Of a stretch of DNA of 64,000 nt, positions 1 through 12,100 are shown in pieces. A program made the translations under genes and the position numbers. Numbering within the stretch: the stretch's first letter is position 1; every line of letters starts with the position of its first letter. This DNA is from Owenia fusiformis. Lineage: Eukaryota > Annelida > Polychaeta > Sabellida > Oweniidae. The DNA lies in contig CAIIXF020000001.1 in the NCBI GenBank assembly GCA_903813345.2, forward strand, positions 51,723,885-51,787,884, given 5' to 3'. The notes beneath the pieces are model-generated. The model searched no databases. It was not told the DNA's origin and saw only the letters and a program-made list of their open reading frames with translations.

Positions 1-3000
1 GAAGAGCACCTACTCCAAGTCCAACTTCTGGTATAGGAGAGTGCCCACAATCTGTCGGTTACCCTTCGGTAGATTTGCCACATACTGACGATTTTACCTG
101 GGCTTTAATCGTCACTGGACGTCCATTTCCATGCGACGCCATTGTTGTTGGTTTTGATCTCTACAAGTCTGACGCAAACGGAACAGTGTATGCCGCAGTC
201 TGGCGTCCCATGGTAAAAGACAAATACAAGCTAATATTCAAATACTTGATCCCAAAAGGGAAAGTCGGCTCAAATCATTTTGATTTAAGGTCCGGTGTTA
301 ATGTAAAACAAGGTGATGTGATTGGAGTTCATTATTCTTACCTGGAACACCCAGTACTACCGATAGCCGATGGTGCAATGGAGACCGACCTGGATGGGGT
401 GGAGCTCACTGAAACATTGTTAGTTGGAAGGTACGATGAAGATTTCCACGAGGGGAACACATTCATATTTGCTGGCTGGTTTACTGAACAGATGGCAATT
501 CCAATATCTGCACGCATTGGAACAGGTAAAGTATATATAGCCTCCCTCATACGCAGGGCCGTGGCACATCTGAAAGACTCTGCAAAGAGGAAAACATTTG
601 AAAACTGGAAATCTACATTAAGAGGATGCATAAAAATATAACTATGTCTAGTATACTTCAACAAAGCAATTCAGCTGATTTAAATTGTATATATTTTTTA
701 TATATTATTACAGGTTCCGGAACTGCAAGCGACCCAAAATGTCCTCTGTCAATAGGGCAATTCCCAAGCAACCCCCACTCCTCGTTCTATGTAGACAACA
801 TGAAGACGACATTTCTGATACCACAGCTATCTGCAACATGTGATGGTACTATTGTACAGTGGAGAATCTTCATATTAGAACCCAGCAGGCTGCCAATGAT
901 TTCTATATGGAGGAATACTACAACAGATGAATCGTTTCAGCTTATCCATATGATTAACATAAGCGCACTGTTAGATAAACCTGAAACAACTGCGGGTGAG
1001 ACGGTTGTAAGACAGAAACCTTTACTGGATGTAAAAACTGGAGATTTTATTGGAATTCAATTTAGTAACATAAACGTTATGTTTGAATCTGGAATTGGAG
1101 GACAGATACTTAACACTACAGCTGGGGCATCTTCTATTGATCAAACGTGGTTCTCTTCCATACTGGCGGTTGGTGATGAAGAACGCTCCTACAATTCCGG
1201 AGTGGTATATGCGTTTCAAAATACGAGTGAAGTTCAGTTTAAACCTTCATTGCTGGCAGATTTAAGTTATAAGATAAAAGACAACCAGCAGGACAGCTTG
1301 GTGATTGGTAAGTTTGATACACACACGTTAGACAACAACACATGCAATTTTAACCATATTTTACCAGAAACGTATCGAAGATCCAAAATACAGGAAGGCA
1401 CCAACTTCAGACATAAAGGATATTAAGCTATTGTTAATTTTTCCGTTTCAGTTAAAAAATCTTAGTACCCCACACACTAATTAGTCACAAACTTTAAAAC
1501 TTGTTTTGAACACTTTCCCCTTATTGAATCATGATGAAATTTCACATGGACAAACTATAAACACTTTCCAACACTCAGATTTTTTTGATTTGCTTGAATT
1601 TTAATTTTCAAATTTTTACAGTCATTTAAGATGAAGCACCAATTTCGCATTTTTTCACATTTTATGCTATATTTATGTATATTTGGCTTAATTCTTTGAG
1701 ATGTACAAATTGAAACACTTGGATAAACTTTAACATCAACAACTTTTTTAATAAGTAGTTTTCTACTTACTGTAATATATTACATTACTGTCATATGTAT
1801 TTCAAATTTTAAATAACTGGTGGATAGCATTATGAAGACAGTGGTTCATGTCTTTGTGTAGATTCATATACGCTTTCCGGGCCACTGGAATACATGGCGG
1901 GCATCTTTGGCTCTGTTTCTCCTGTTTTTCACCCGTCTTGCCACTTTACTTCCTGCAACGCGTCTATTGAAATCTTTACCAGTAGCTCTCTTTTTGTAGA
2001 ATTCCTTAAAGGCATGAGGGTTGTTTCTCATTTCAAACAGCGCGTCATTGAGAGCAAGTAAACAAAATCCTGATTACATGCTCAGCTGTAATATCACAGT
2101 CGCAGTTTGTGAAGGTATCTCTCACAAAGAGGAATGCAGATAACTCCGTGGTCAAGAAGTTTGCAATTGCATCTGAAGCCAGGAATCGATATCTTGGTGG
2201 TCCAGGACTTCACCGGCTTTTACCTAGGGGGTCAACCCTAGTTTGGGATAGCCTAGATTAGGATGCTCAGGGAGGGCCCTGAATCCATGCAAACAGCATT
2301 ACAATCCTGAAGTCAGTGTAAAATTAGAAGAAAATGGTGTAAAGGTAGTGATGCTACCTCCAAAGGGCCATCTTCTTAATCCTTGTGAGCTCTTCAACAA
2401 TAGCATCCAACAAAAAGTATCACGGTGGCATCCCCCTGGCAACCCCTGTGATGAATATGGCCACTCAATTGTAGGCCCCCGATCCTTTGAGGAATGTTTA
2501 CTTGCTCTCAATGACGCGCTGTTTGAAATGAGAAACATGCCCGCCATGTATTCCAGTGGCCCGGAAAGCGTATATGAATCTACACAAAGACATGAACCAC
2601 TGTCTTCATAATGCTATCCACCAGATATTAAAAATTTGAAATACATATGACATTTATGTAATATATTACAGTAAGTAGAAAACTACTTAAAAAGTTGTTG
2701 ATGTTAAAGTTTATCCAAGTGTTTCAATTTGTACATCTCAAAGAATTAAGCCAAATATACATAAATATAGCATAAAATGTGAAAAAATGCGAAATTGGTG
2801 CTTCATCTTAAATGACTGTTAAAATTTGAAAATTAAAATTCAAGCAAATCAAAAAAATCTGAGTGTTGGAAAGTGTTTATAGTTTGTCCATGTGAAATTT
2901 CATCATGATTCAATAAGGGGAAAGTGTTCAAAACAAGTTTTAAAGTTTGTGACTAATTAGTGTGTGGGGTACTAAATGTTTCTCTTTTAATTTATCTGAA

Positions 3001-3545
3001 GTGTTGTCTCGAAAATATATTTCTATGAAACGTTGGAGAAGCAGATGCTTCGCCTGCTTCATAGCTACGCTCGTGCACGATATTTACTTTTCTCTTCTGA
3101 CATACCAATTAGTAGCCTTGCCCAAGTCGGTATTTTTTCTGTGGTCATAATAGAAATCAAGAAGTAAAAGAGACCGACTCGGGCAAGGCTAACCAATTAG
3201 AGATATTAGATATCAGGACACACTAAGGCTTATATGCTATTTTACATGATTCTTTGTATTTCCCTGTATTTGATAGAACAAATAATAAAAACGACACTTT
3301 TTCCAGGCTTCTTGAAAAGTGCTGTTGGCATAGTGACTGTAGCTGTATCCTGTGTTATCATAGTGGTCGCGATTGCCATAGTAACTGTTGTATGTATCAG
3401 ATGCAATGTAGTCAGTAGACTAAAATTTGGTTTTGGAATTCGAAGCTACATTGAAGACAAGTTTGAAGAGGATCCTGCCCAAAGTTATGATAATCCAGCA
3501 TACGGAAATACACTGAAAATGGATAAACAGCCAGGCGTTGTGTAA
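1..3545 (+). CDS. Single-pass membrane protein with repeated extracellular domain (5' end outside window)
   Basis: Three exons can be joined: 1-525 (open at the window edge), 714-1307 and 3307-3545, giving 451 visible residues. Both introns are phase 1 (donors GTAAAG and GTAAGT, acceptors CAG). Exons 1 and 2 each carry one copy of a beta-rich domain of about 170-190 residues. Shared features are a W/R-rich strand (AAVWRP in copy 1, ISIWRN in copy 2) and later a V..GD.IG motif (VKQGDVIGVH and VKTGDFIGIQ). Copy 2 has several N-glycosylation sequons. Exon 3 encodes a hydrophobic membrane segment of about 26 residues (from SAVGIVTVAV), then basic residues and a cytoplasmic tail of about 50 residues with an NPAY motif, the NPxY class used in clathrin sorting or PTB binding, ending in a TAA stop. 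I do not recognise the domain by name. A type I surface receptor or adhesion protein is inferred, not shown. AATAAA signals lie at 3685, 3728 and 3748. Confidence 0.75.
1465..2972. mobile_element. Folded-back Tc1/IS630-like transposon inside an intron
   Basis: The ends are inverted copies of each other beginning GTACCCCACACACTAATTAG, and each is flanked by TA (1463-1464 and 2973-2974), the target duplication of the Tc1/mariner/IS630 superfamily. The arms are very long: 1465 to about 2065, and about 2500 to 2972. The right half, read on the plus strand (about 2335-2611), encodes part of a DDE-type transposase including the motif PPKGHLLNPCE. The left arm carries the gene end on the minus strand (rc of about 1885-2065) with a very basic tail (KVARRVKNRRNRAK). 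The right arm lacks about 120 bases present in the left arm between GGGCAT and GTTTCTCATTTC. It is a dead rearranged copy lying in intron 2 of the membrane-protein gene. Confidence 0.75.
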
Positions 3546-3684
3546 AATATAGTGAACAAACTACTAATATAATCACGGTTGCAAAATATTTTACTGCGTT
3601 CTGGTACCAATGACCAGTAATGGAAATCCTGGAATCAACGTCGTTCAACTTCAATTTCTAGATCCCAATATTAAAAGATAAGAG

Positions 3685-3753
3685 AATAAAATGTACATCT
3701 ATTTATTCTGTGCCAAAGTTTGGTCAAAATAAAATGAATATAATGTAAATAAA
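3685..3753 (+). promoter_or_regulatory. Cluster of AATAAA polyadenylation signals
   Basis: Three AATAAA hexamers, at 3685-3690, 3728-3733 and 3748-3753, lie 140-210 bases after the stop codon of the membrane-protein gene on the same strand. They are the likely 3' end signals, although the exact cleavage site cannot be seen. Confidence 0.5.
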
Positions 3754-3899
3754 GATCAGGGGCGTAGGATCTAAAATGAGACAAGGTACCTGGAGGTTTA
3801 ACTAGGTTTACAATTAAATGGCACTTATCATATTTGTATCTCTCTAATATGGCTTATTCAAAATTAATTAAATTTCAGTCAGCTTTTCAAATTATTGGA

Positions 3900-3990
3900 A
3901 TGCCACAAAGTACTATTTGCATTCGTTCGACTTCGCTTCTTAAAAGGGAGCTTCGTCTTCAGTAATAGTTTATAACTAGACTCTGCGAGC
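3900..3990. repeat. Dispersed repeat, copy A (copy B at 62093-62190)
   Basis: The stretch containing ATTCGTTCGACTTCGCTTCT, GGGAGCTTCGTCTTCAGTA and TTTATAACTAGACTCTGCG recurs in reverse complement at about 62093-62190 with only a few differences. This shows a dispersed interspersed repeat on both sides of the window. Confidence 0.7.
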
Positions 3991-4510
3991 AGGGTAGCCA
4001 CATAGTTATATGCTCAGTGGAACTGACCAAATTTTTCAAAATACAAAATTAATCTTGTGAAAACAAAATTTGAACGCCTTTAGCCAGTCCAAATAGCGTT
4101 CGGATTATATTTTACTATGAATAAGTCAATGTGAACACTTCCCATTTTCATTCTCCAACCTTCGCTTCAATATTTAACAACAATCAGTTTGAACCTCTTG
4201 GTCGGTCCCCTGTGGTTTTTGGATCGAATAAACAGGTTTTGTTTATAATTTGACTCTGCGAGCAGGGTGGCCACAAAGTAATGTGGTCAGTGCAACTGAC
4301 CAAATGTGAAAAATGCATCTATTATGAATCTTGTGAACGCTTTCAGCTGGTCCCAATGGCGTTCGGATTAGAAAAGTTTTAATGTGAATAAGTCAATGTG
4401 AACAGTTCTGTTCCCACTTTCGTTCTCCAACATTCGCTTCAGTATTTTAACAAGAGCTAGAGCTAACTTTTGGTCGGTCCCCAGTGGTTTTTGGATCGAT
4501 TAGACAGGTA
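3968..4510. repeat. Tandem pair of ~270-bp repeat units
   Basis: Two diverged copies stand head to tail, about 3968-4235 and 4248-4510. Both contain GACTCTGCGAGCAGGGT, a stretch of GTCAGTG.AACTGACCAAAT type, AATAAGTCAATGTGAAC, and end with GGTTTTTGGATCGA. They overlap the dispersed repeat that starts near 3900. There is no coding potential. The family is unknown to me. Confidence 0.7.
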
Positions 4511-4716
4511 TCGGTCTTTCCAGGTGGTACATAACTACGGACATGGGGTAGCAAGTGTGACGCTACACTAGAGATGTGCAGGGGAGGCAGTAGCATACCC
4601 AGCAGAGCTGTTAGAAAGTTAGAAAAATGTCATAATTGTAATACTATTGTCATCAGACACAAGGACAATATATCCACAATTTTGAGATAGACAAAAGCAA
4701 AGCAGGCTATAAACCA

Positions 4717-5602
4717 CCCTTGGTATACGCAGCTAACGAAAATTGACCGCTACGGGTCAAAAGCTGGACCGGTACGGGTTAACGGTTTTATTTGAATTTA
4801 AAACAGCCATAACTTGCTCAATATTGACTTCCTCGTGTCTAATTTGAAATATATGATGCCTCCCGATGCTTTTAAGTACCCCAATTTTTTACAGATTTTT
4901 AAACAGACCAAAACTCTCTAAATGCGCATTTATGCTCTTTTCTCTCGAGAACGACTGTCTCATTTTCACGATAACTTTTATTTAGTACTTCTAACATATA
5001 AGATCTATTTTTCCCCATCAAGGTATGATGTAAATGACATGCTATTTACATCTTGTGAGTTTGAATGACGCGCGTTTGATTTTATAAAAAAATGCCACTT
5101 GAACTTTGTGACAAAGAATTTCATCCTGCTTGCAGCGAGAAGACGGACCGGTTCGGGGCAATCTGCTTGTAGCGAGAAGACGGACCGGTTCGGGGCAATA
5201 GCTGATGAAATTCTTAGTCAAAGTTTGGCATTTTTTATAAAATCAAACGCGCGTCATTCAAACTCTCAAGATGTAAATAGCATGTCATTTACATCATACC
5301 TTGATGGGGAAAAATAGATCTTATATGTTAGAAGTACTAAATAAAAGTTGTGATAATGAGACAGTCGTTCTCGAGAGAAAAGAGCATAAATGCGACTTTA
5401 GAGAGTTTTGGTCCGTTTAAAAATCTGTAAAAAATTGGGGTACTTAAAAGCATCGGGAGGCATCATATAATTCAAATTAGACACGAGGAGGTCAATATTG
5501 AGCAAGTTATGGCTATTTTAAATTCAAATAAAACCGTTAACCCGTACCGGTCCAGCTTTTGACCCGTACCGGTCAATTTTCGTTAGCTGCGTATACCAAG
5601 GG
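4717..5602. mobile_element. 886-bp palindromic (foldback) element
   Basis: The sequence beginning CCCTTGGTATACGCAGCTAA at 4717 returns as its reverse complement ending at 5602. The two arms of about 400 bases (4717-5130 and 5204-5602) match almost throughout, including a site with repeated GGTACGGGT/ACCCGTACC. The short centre (about 5127-5203) holds two direct copies of a 36-37-bp unit with AGCGAGAAGACGGACCGGTT. No transposase is visible and I see no clear target duplication. It is a foldback or MITE-like element of unknown superfamily. Confidence 0.75.
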
Positions 5603-5792
5603 TGTAAACGGTCTATTAGAAAATAGATACTCATAGAACAGTATATAATACATCACTTACATCTTTTTGAGTCTAATTAGTGGTTGGATCTGATAAGACG
5701 TCAGTTCATATGTACATTGTGCAAGGCCAAGAAGTATATATTTTATTACATACAATGTCAATCTACAATAAATCTAACCGTACTACTATTGA

Positions 5793-6029
5793 CAGTTGGG
5801 GACAAAAATAAATGACAGGTCGATTTTCGATCACCATTTCCTAATTATGGTGGTCTGAAAGCCCATAATTTCCAATATTGTCTAGATACATATCCCTTAA
5901 AATTTGTATATTTTACATTTTGTATAATCTCATCCACTGATTTATGGCCTCTTGTAAATTCTCTTATTTTTAACATGGGAAATCCTCACTTCAGCAAATC
6001 CACCTGTCATTTATTTATGTCCCCAACTG
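5793..6029. mobile_element. MITE-like element with 28-bp inverted ends
   Basis: The left end CAGTTGGGGACAAAAATAAA and the right end TTTATTTATGTCCCCAACTG are inverted copies with one mismatch, continuing inward into ATGACAGGT / ACCTGTCAT. The 237-bp element has no coding potential. It lies 130 bases past the stop codon of the minus-strand BRCT-PBZ-F-box gene, and its right arm contains an AATAAA on the minus strand at 6010-6015. Confidence 0.65.
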
Positions 6030-6159
6030 GATATACGTTGTAGGTAAAAAATAATAGACTGTTTACTAAGAGCAAAAACTGTCTGTAGACTTGTATTAGA
6101 GAATATAGTTTCTATTATGTGTTATATAAATGGATATAGATTTTGTAGGTTCGTTACGT

Positions 6160-9100
6160 CTACAAATCAAAGAATCTTGATTCATACACTGCTGCATAAG
6201 GTCCAATTAGGATTTCCCATGAATATTCATAGTTTTCATTGAAGCACCCATCGTTTAGAAAAAACTGCCTTGTCTTTGCTGTTTCATCCTCTCCACATAT
6301 AATCTCCATGACCTCTTTGTAAACGGACAGCTTTGGCGTTTTGTAGTGCTTCAGTAGCATCTGCATATCTTCATCTTCGCTGTCACTTCCTTCATACACA
6401 TAGGCTGGTGGAGAATCATCTAAAAAATTTGGGTCATTTTAGATTGTTATTTTCTTTACTAAAAAGAATTTCTGGCCATGAGTTTCTAAAAGAGGAAAGA
6501 TTCAAGAGGGAAAAGATTCAAGAGGGATGATTAATAAAAATGTCGGTGTAAAAGCCCAAAGGAAGGGCACGTGGTACTGTACTTGTGATTTCGTTCAGGT
6601 GTGAGAATCCCTCAAGATCCCTCGGCTCTATATCATAATGCTCTGTAGCATACGGAGGTTCCACAATACGTTGGACGTACTGAAAGTAAAGGACAAATTG
6701 ATGTAAAAACTAGACCACGTTTAAACTGTTAAAGTGAACAAATGTTTGGTTGTTCTCTACCATGCCACTTAATTAAAAGATACGAAATCACTAAAAGAAC
6801 ACGTTTTCAACGAAAAGTTTTGCAAATGTCAAGTTGGCAAAGCATCAATATCAATCTGTAGAGTCAAGTTGTCACCTTGACAACCACATAAGGAGCGACT
6901 GTGGATGCGGTGATTGATGATATAATGCACTGCAGTTATATGAAATACTTTGTTCGGATTGGCTTGAATCCACTTTGCCTAGCTATGTGTGAATTTATTA
7001 CCAAAATAATACCAGCGAGTATTTACAAAACCATGTAAAACATACGGTTAATGTGTCACAGTAATCGTTCAACTGTGACTTTTCCATGACATCCTTTTCA
7101 TCTTTGATATCAGCACAATCAGGATCGCATTCATCAGCATCATCTTCGTATGAATCTTTTTCTGGGTCAAAGTATGGCTTTCCCCTATTAAATGTTTCAT
7201 AGATTTCTTTCATCACCCCTCGTAGTTTTTTGTTACTTGGTCTTGCCCCTTTCTTTACAAAGTCATATATGGGGTTAAGTCTAAGGTAGAGTGTAGCCCC
7301 TGCTCTCATAGGGTCTCTGCCAGAAAACCCCCATTGACTACACTTCTTCATTTCTGCCACTCGGGCTATAAAAGCTGGCGATACGTCAGGAAACCATCTC
7401 TCTTCACCAATTTTTATACTTTTTCTCCAAATAGATTCAACAACTCCCTTAGCAGATTCTGCATCAGGTGGATCAAAGCCTGCGATGTTAGGAATAAACT
7501 TGCGCCAGAGGTTATCATTTGGCTCGATAAGTTCATTCCATCTTTTGCAAACTCTGAGTAGGTTAACTAAGTCCTCCATATCAAAGAGTTGGAATAGGTG
7601 TAAAAGAGCGACATCAGGTACATCGGCAAATGTACATGCTTGCTCTGTGTTTGCAGGCTCTATGCTATCTAAAACAAAACAACAATGAAAACGAACATTC
7701 TTTGAAAACGTTTTAATATGATATTTATTTGAGTCTGAATTAACAGAGAGATATTATCCTTGCAACGGGCAGCGTGTTTTATCATCCCCCTCCCCTAGGA
7801 CTACTCCTTAAAATCTCAATGTAATCATCAATCAAATTCTCCAAAAAACAAGTATCTACTCATTTTTTCGCCACTTTGATGAAACGGCACTCAAAGGCAG
7901 GAAAAAGGTTGAGATTAGAGGAAATATACTTCAGAGTTTACTATCATTTTCATCGTTGATTTATTTTTTTGGATATGAATGAGGACATTTGTGATACCTC
8001 CACCTCCAAACACCTATGAATTTATGTAGTTCTTTATTCCATGATGATGAAATTCTCTGCAACCTGAAAGTCGTTACAGACTTTCTCGGGCAAAATATTG
8101 TCTGTATTTCACTCGAATCATTGAATAACTTATAGTATCACTACTACTGTACATGCATCTCCATATATCGATAAACAAATACAAAAGAATATACTTACAA
8201 GTTGATTTAAGTTGAGGTTTCTCTGGATGCAGAAACAACTGTAGATGGTTCTTGTTTGTTCGAAAGCATTTGTCCCAATATCTACACTTTCGTTTAGGTC
8301 CACCACTTTTAACCTGTGACTGTGAGGTAGTTGGACGTGATGATCCACCTTTACCACTTATCTTAAATGAAACAAGGCAAGGGCCATCTTTGAAGTTAAA
8401 ACGATGACATTAACTATTTCGCTCCACGTACACGTGTATCCATTAATAAAATCAAGAAAGTCGTAAAATTCACAATCACTCTTAACACGGTTTATTTTGG
8501 TTCTAAGTTCTATGGATATAAAGGTACAATCTAATTAAATGGCATCACAAAGACAACAAATATCAACTTTGTATCTCATTTACTATCCACATGTAACCTG
8601 TAATTTTGCCTTCATACAGAGAGAATACATGCGTTGTTCGCAAGTACATACAATCGAAAATAATTTTTTAATTCTGATTCAATGAACACAATCAGAATAT
8701 TTTGAAAATCATTTGTTTTGCTTAACTTGAGAACGCATATATTGACCCCATTGTGTTGAAAGCCCATGATTTGTACTACAATTGTAGAAGTATACGTAAG
8801 TAGATATATATATAATTACCACATCGTCCCATTCGTTCTCTGTTAAACACTGTATACCTGTAATAACATAAAACACTAATTAAAGAGGGAATCAGATATA
8901 GCGAGCAGGCTAAATAAAAAATCGTTTCAATTTTAGAATATTTTTTGGCTCATGTCATTCCTTGTCATGTCTATTTTCTAAAAGTGCATACTTTATTCCA
9001 GGAAAACTGAAGATTTTTACAATAATGTATTATTTTTCTATAAGAATGGTTACCATTCTTATTATTTGGGAGAATCTAAACATTTTCACTCATTTTTGCA

Positions 9101-12100
9101 CTTTGAATCATTAATAACTTCACCAATTTATAACGTATTGTGAATCTTTTGGGAGATATTGTATTTGATATTGTGAGGAATAGATTGGTAGGTCAATTAT
9201 ACATGTTGCTTGTAATTTTGTCACCCCCTATAGATTAGATTCTTCCTTTAACTTATAATAACAATTATTAGTGCGTCAGTTGCATGAAATGCTCGATTTT
9301 GACTCCTCTGACTATTCACCCACTCAAAACCACTTAAGTGTAAAATTAATTTTGTTAAAAAGTGAAAAAAATCCTAAAATGTTTTTTCCAAATAGATATA
9401 TACTTTATATCTTCAAACATTTGTACATTCGTTACCCAAGGCATTAAAGTAAACTCCAAGGAAAAATAGGCGAATTTTCAAATTGAAATTAGGGTCCGTC
9501 TCAAACATGTCGATTTTCACACCTTGACCCCCTGATTAATGTGTCAGCTATTCAAATTAGAATGCATCATTTTCAAAAAAACAAGAACGTTCCTCATGGT
9601 ACTTAACTATCCTTTAAAATCGCAAATGGGTTTGGACTGCAAGCTTTTTCTTTTTGATGTGCATCACTTTGTCAACATGAACCAATAAAATCTATCGTTT
9701 TTCTCAATTTTTAACTTCCCTTTTGTTTTTCATTTGAATAAAATTGCAAAGGTCGACTCTATTGAAACATGAATTGATGCGATCATGAAAAATGATGCTT
9801 AAGACGATAAGAAAATGGTAACAGTTTTATTTGGGAAGAATTTATCATTAGGGCCGCCAGTTCACTATTCATCTGCATGTCGATTTTCATAAGACAATTA
9901 GAAACAAATGACAATGAGTTAGAAAGTTCACTTTAGGGACCGCTTACTTCACGAATCGACATTTTTGATATGTAGGATATTAACAAGCTGACCGGAGAAC
10001 AATCAGTGTGTATTTGTATCCAAATATGACCACGTTTATGTAAAATTTTCCGTCAAAACCCTGTCGTGTTTCACATTGTATTCTAAAATATCGTCAAAGA
10101 GAATAACTAAGTATATGTACATGTACGTATTACGTCCGCAAAGTTTATATGCACTGAACACATCTCTTCTACATTCTTTTCACACCAACTTTACCAAAAC
10201 ATCGCACTGATTCATGAAACCAAGATTTACATTTTTAGATTGAATGACAATGGGATGACAGATGCCATGTCGTCAAATTAATGTTTTGACACCCTTGGCA
10301 TGTGTTTTCTTTTTTATCTCACATACCAGGTATGGTTCTTTGACTTGTTTTTACAATTTGAGTATTTTTTCTTTTGGGTTTTGCTTTTAATGCATGCTTA
10401 AACCAGTTGCAGGTTGACGTAGTGACGTTTTTCCTGCATGTATCGCAACAGGACAACCATTTACGTCATATTGGAGTACAAACATCATCTATCGAGATAT
10501 GATCTGAAATGTCCCTTTAACATATTCCAAATCAAGAAGCCAGTCCTTATTCTACTCGAGTCTACGTTATCAATTGAAACATGATATTGATGTCGAGTCC
10601 AGGCCATTAAGGGTGACGTATAGTTCAATCATAAAAATCATCTGCACTGGTGTAGAGACGTTTCTCTTGACACCATTATCTGCGGAGCACTTCGCCGATG
10701 ACCCCCCCTCTCCCTCTCCAAGTTCCTATCACAAGAACCCTTTTTCATTGCGACTGGAAGTGTTTTATTACTATGCTTTGGTTTATTCTGGGATTTTTGT
10801 TTTAGTCGCTAAAATTTCCGCTTTAGAGAAACAAATTTCTTTCGTGTCAGACTCGATCCTTTTTCGGATTTCTGATTTCGCATCTCATAACTTTCGCTAT
10901 CAAATTTGTTTCTTCTGATGTTTTGTTTTTCTTTGAAACTCTTGAAGTCTATATATTTTTAGTGATCTACCCCCGGTTTTATTTTTCGAAGAGGGGAAAA
11001 ATCATCTTGCTTTTGTTGCCTCTATCGTCGCATGCGTATCCAGTGTATGCCCTAAGGATTCCAGAGCTGCTGGTCAAAAAGGCATTACTGACCAGTTGCA
11101 ATGTTATTTTCCTATACCTAGTGAAAAAATCAACTGGTCAGTATCAAAAGTAACCAGATAATGACCAGCTGTCCGACGCTTAAGGCGTGCCCTGTGCGTA
11201 TCTCGTGCTTTATGTTTCTATAATGCTAGTTCAATTGGCGATATTTTTCAATAAGGATTTAGGAACGTAATTTTATGCACTGCATGTCTTGATTTTTTGA
11301 TTTTTTATTCTCGAGCATTGATTACTTTTTGTTTTTCTTTGTATGTTTTGCAAAGAATTACGTTTCACGAAGGGATACTGAATAGTGTACATCAGATTGT
11401 AATAATGTATCGAGTAGTAGATCCGAGATCGTAATTAAAAAATAATAAGCAAATAAACATCGTTGAAAAGCTATAAAATCTTTCATATTACAAATTAGAG
11501 ATGCCTGTTTATGCTGTTCACCATTGAGAATGATGCATTCATTGAAAGGGAAACTGATTCCAAACGTTAATAGACTTGATGATTGCAGTCACCAATCCCC
11601 GGGAATGCACTGAACGAAACACTATTCACAGAGGTTGACACATTTTGGGCTGTAATGGTCTTCATAGTGATTTTTGTAGTAAATTTTTTTCGGTTAATTA
11701 TGCTTATGGAAGTTCCAAATAACTTGACATCTGCTTGCATGTAACGTATTTTTGTAAAGACTTATAAAATGGAAAAGTTACGCTGAACAAAGAGAAAACT
11801 ATTTAGCTGTTATCTTTTCAATGTCTATCAATTGATCGTTATGCGTAAATTACCGTAAAACTGTTATAAATGTGTTATCAGAGTATTGGTAATCATATAA
11901 AATCAAATTAATCCATCTGTGATTTATACAAATGACTAATTTACTGCTTTGAGTCCAATGGTATAACCATGTCGATTTTCACGCATGTCGATTGTCACAG
12001 TTTCACACTATATTCGCTCATAGATGGGGTCGTGCAGGTTATTTCGTAAAATCTTTTCGTTAAAATAGAGTGGATATAATGTTTTCTTGAATAATGTCCA

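Noticed and set aside
626-1426. Continuous open frame read as a separate 266-codon gene
   Set aside because: The part before 714 is intron sequence with a CAG acceptor and the part after 1307 follows a GTAAGT donor; the real coding segment is exon 714-1307.
10574-10918. 114-codon open frame on the plus strand
   Set aside because: Lies in the intron of a minus-strand gene, has biased Phe/Ser/Tyr composition and no motif.
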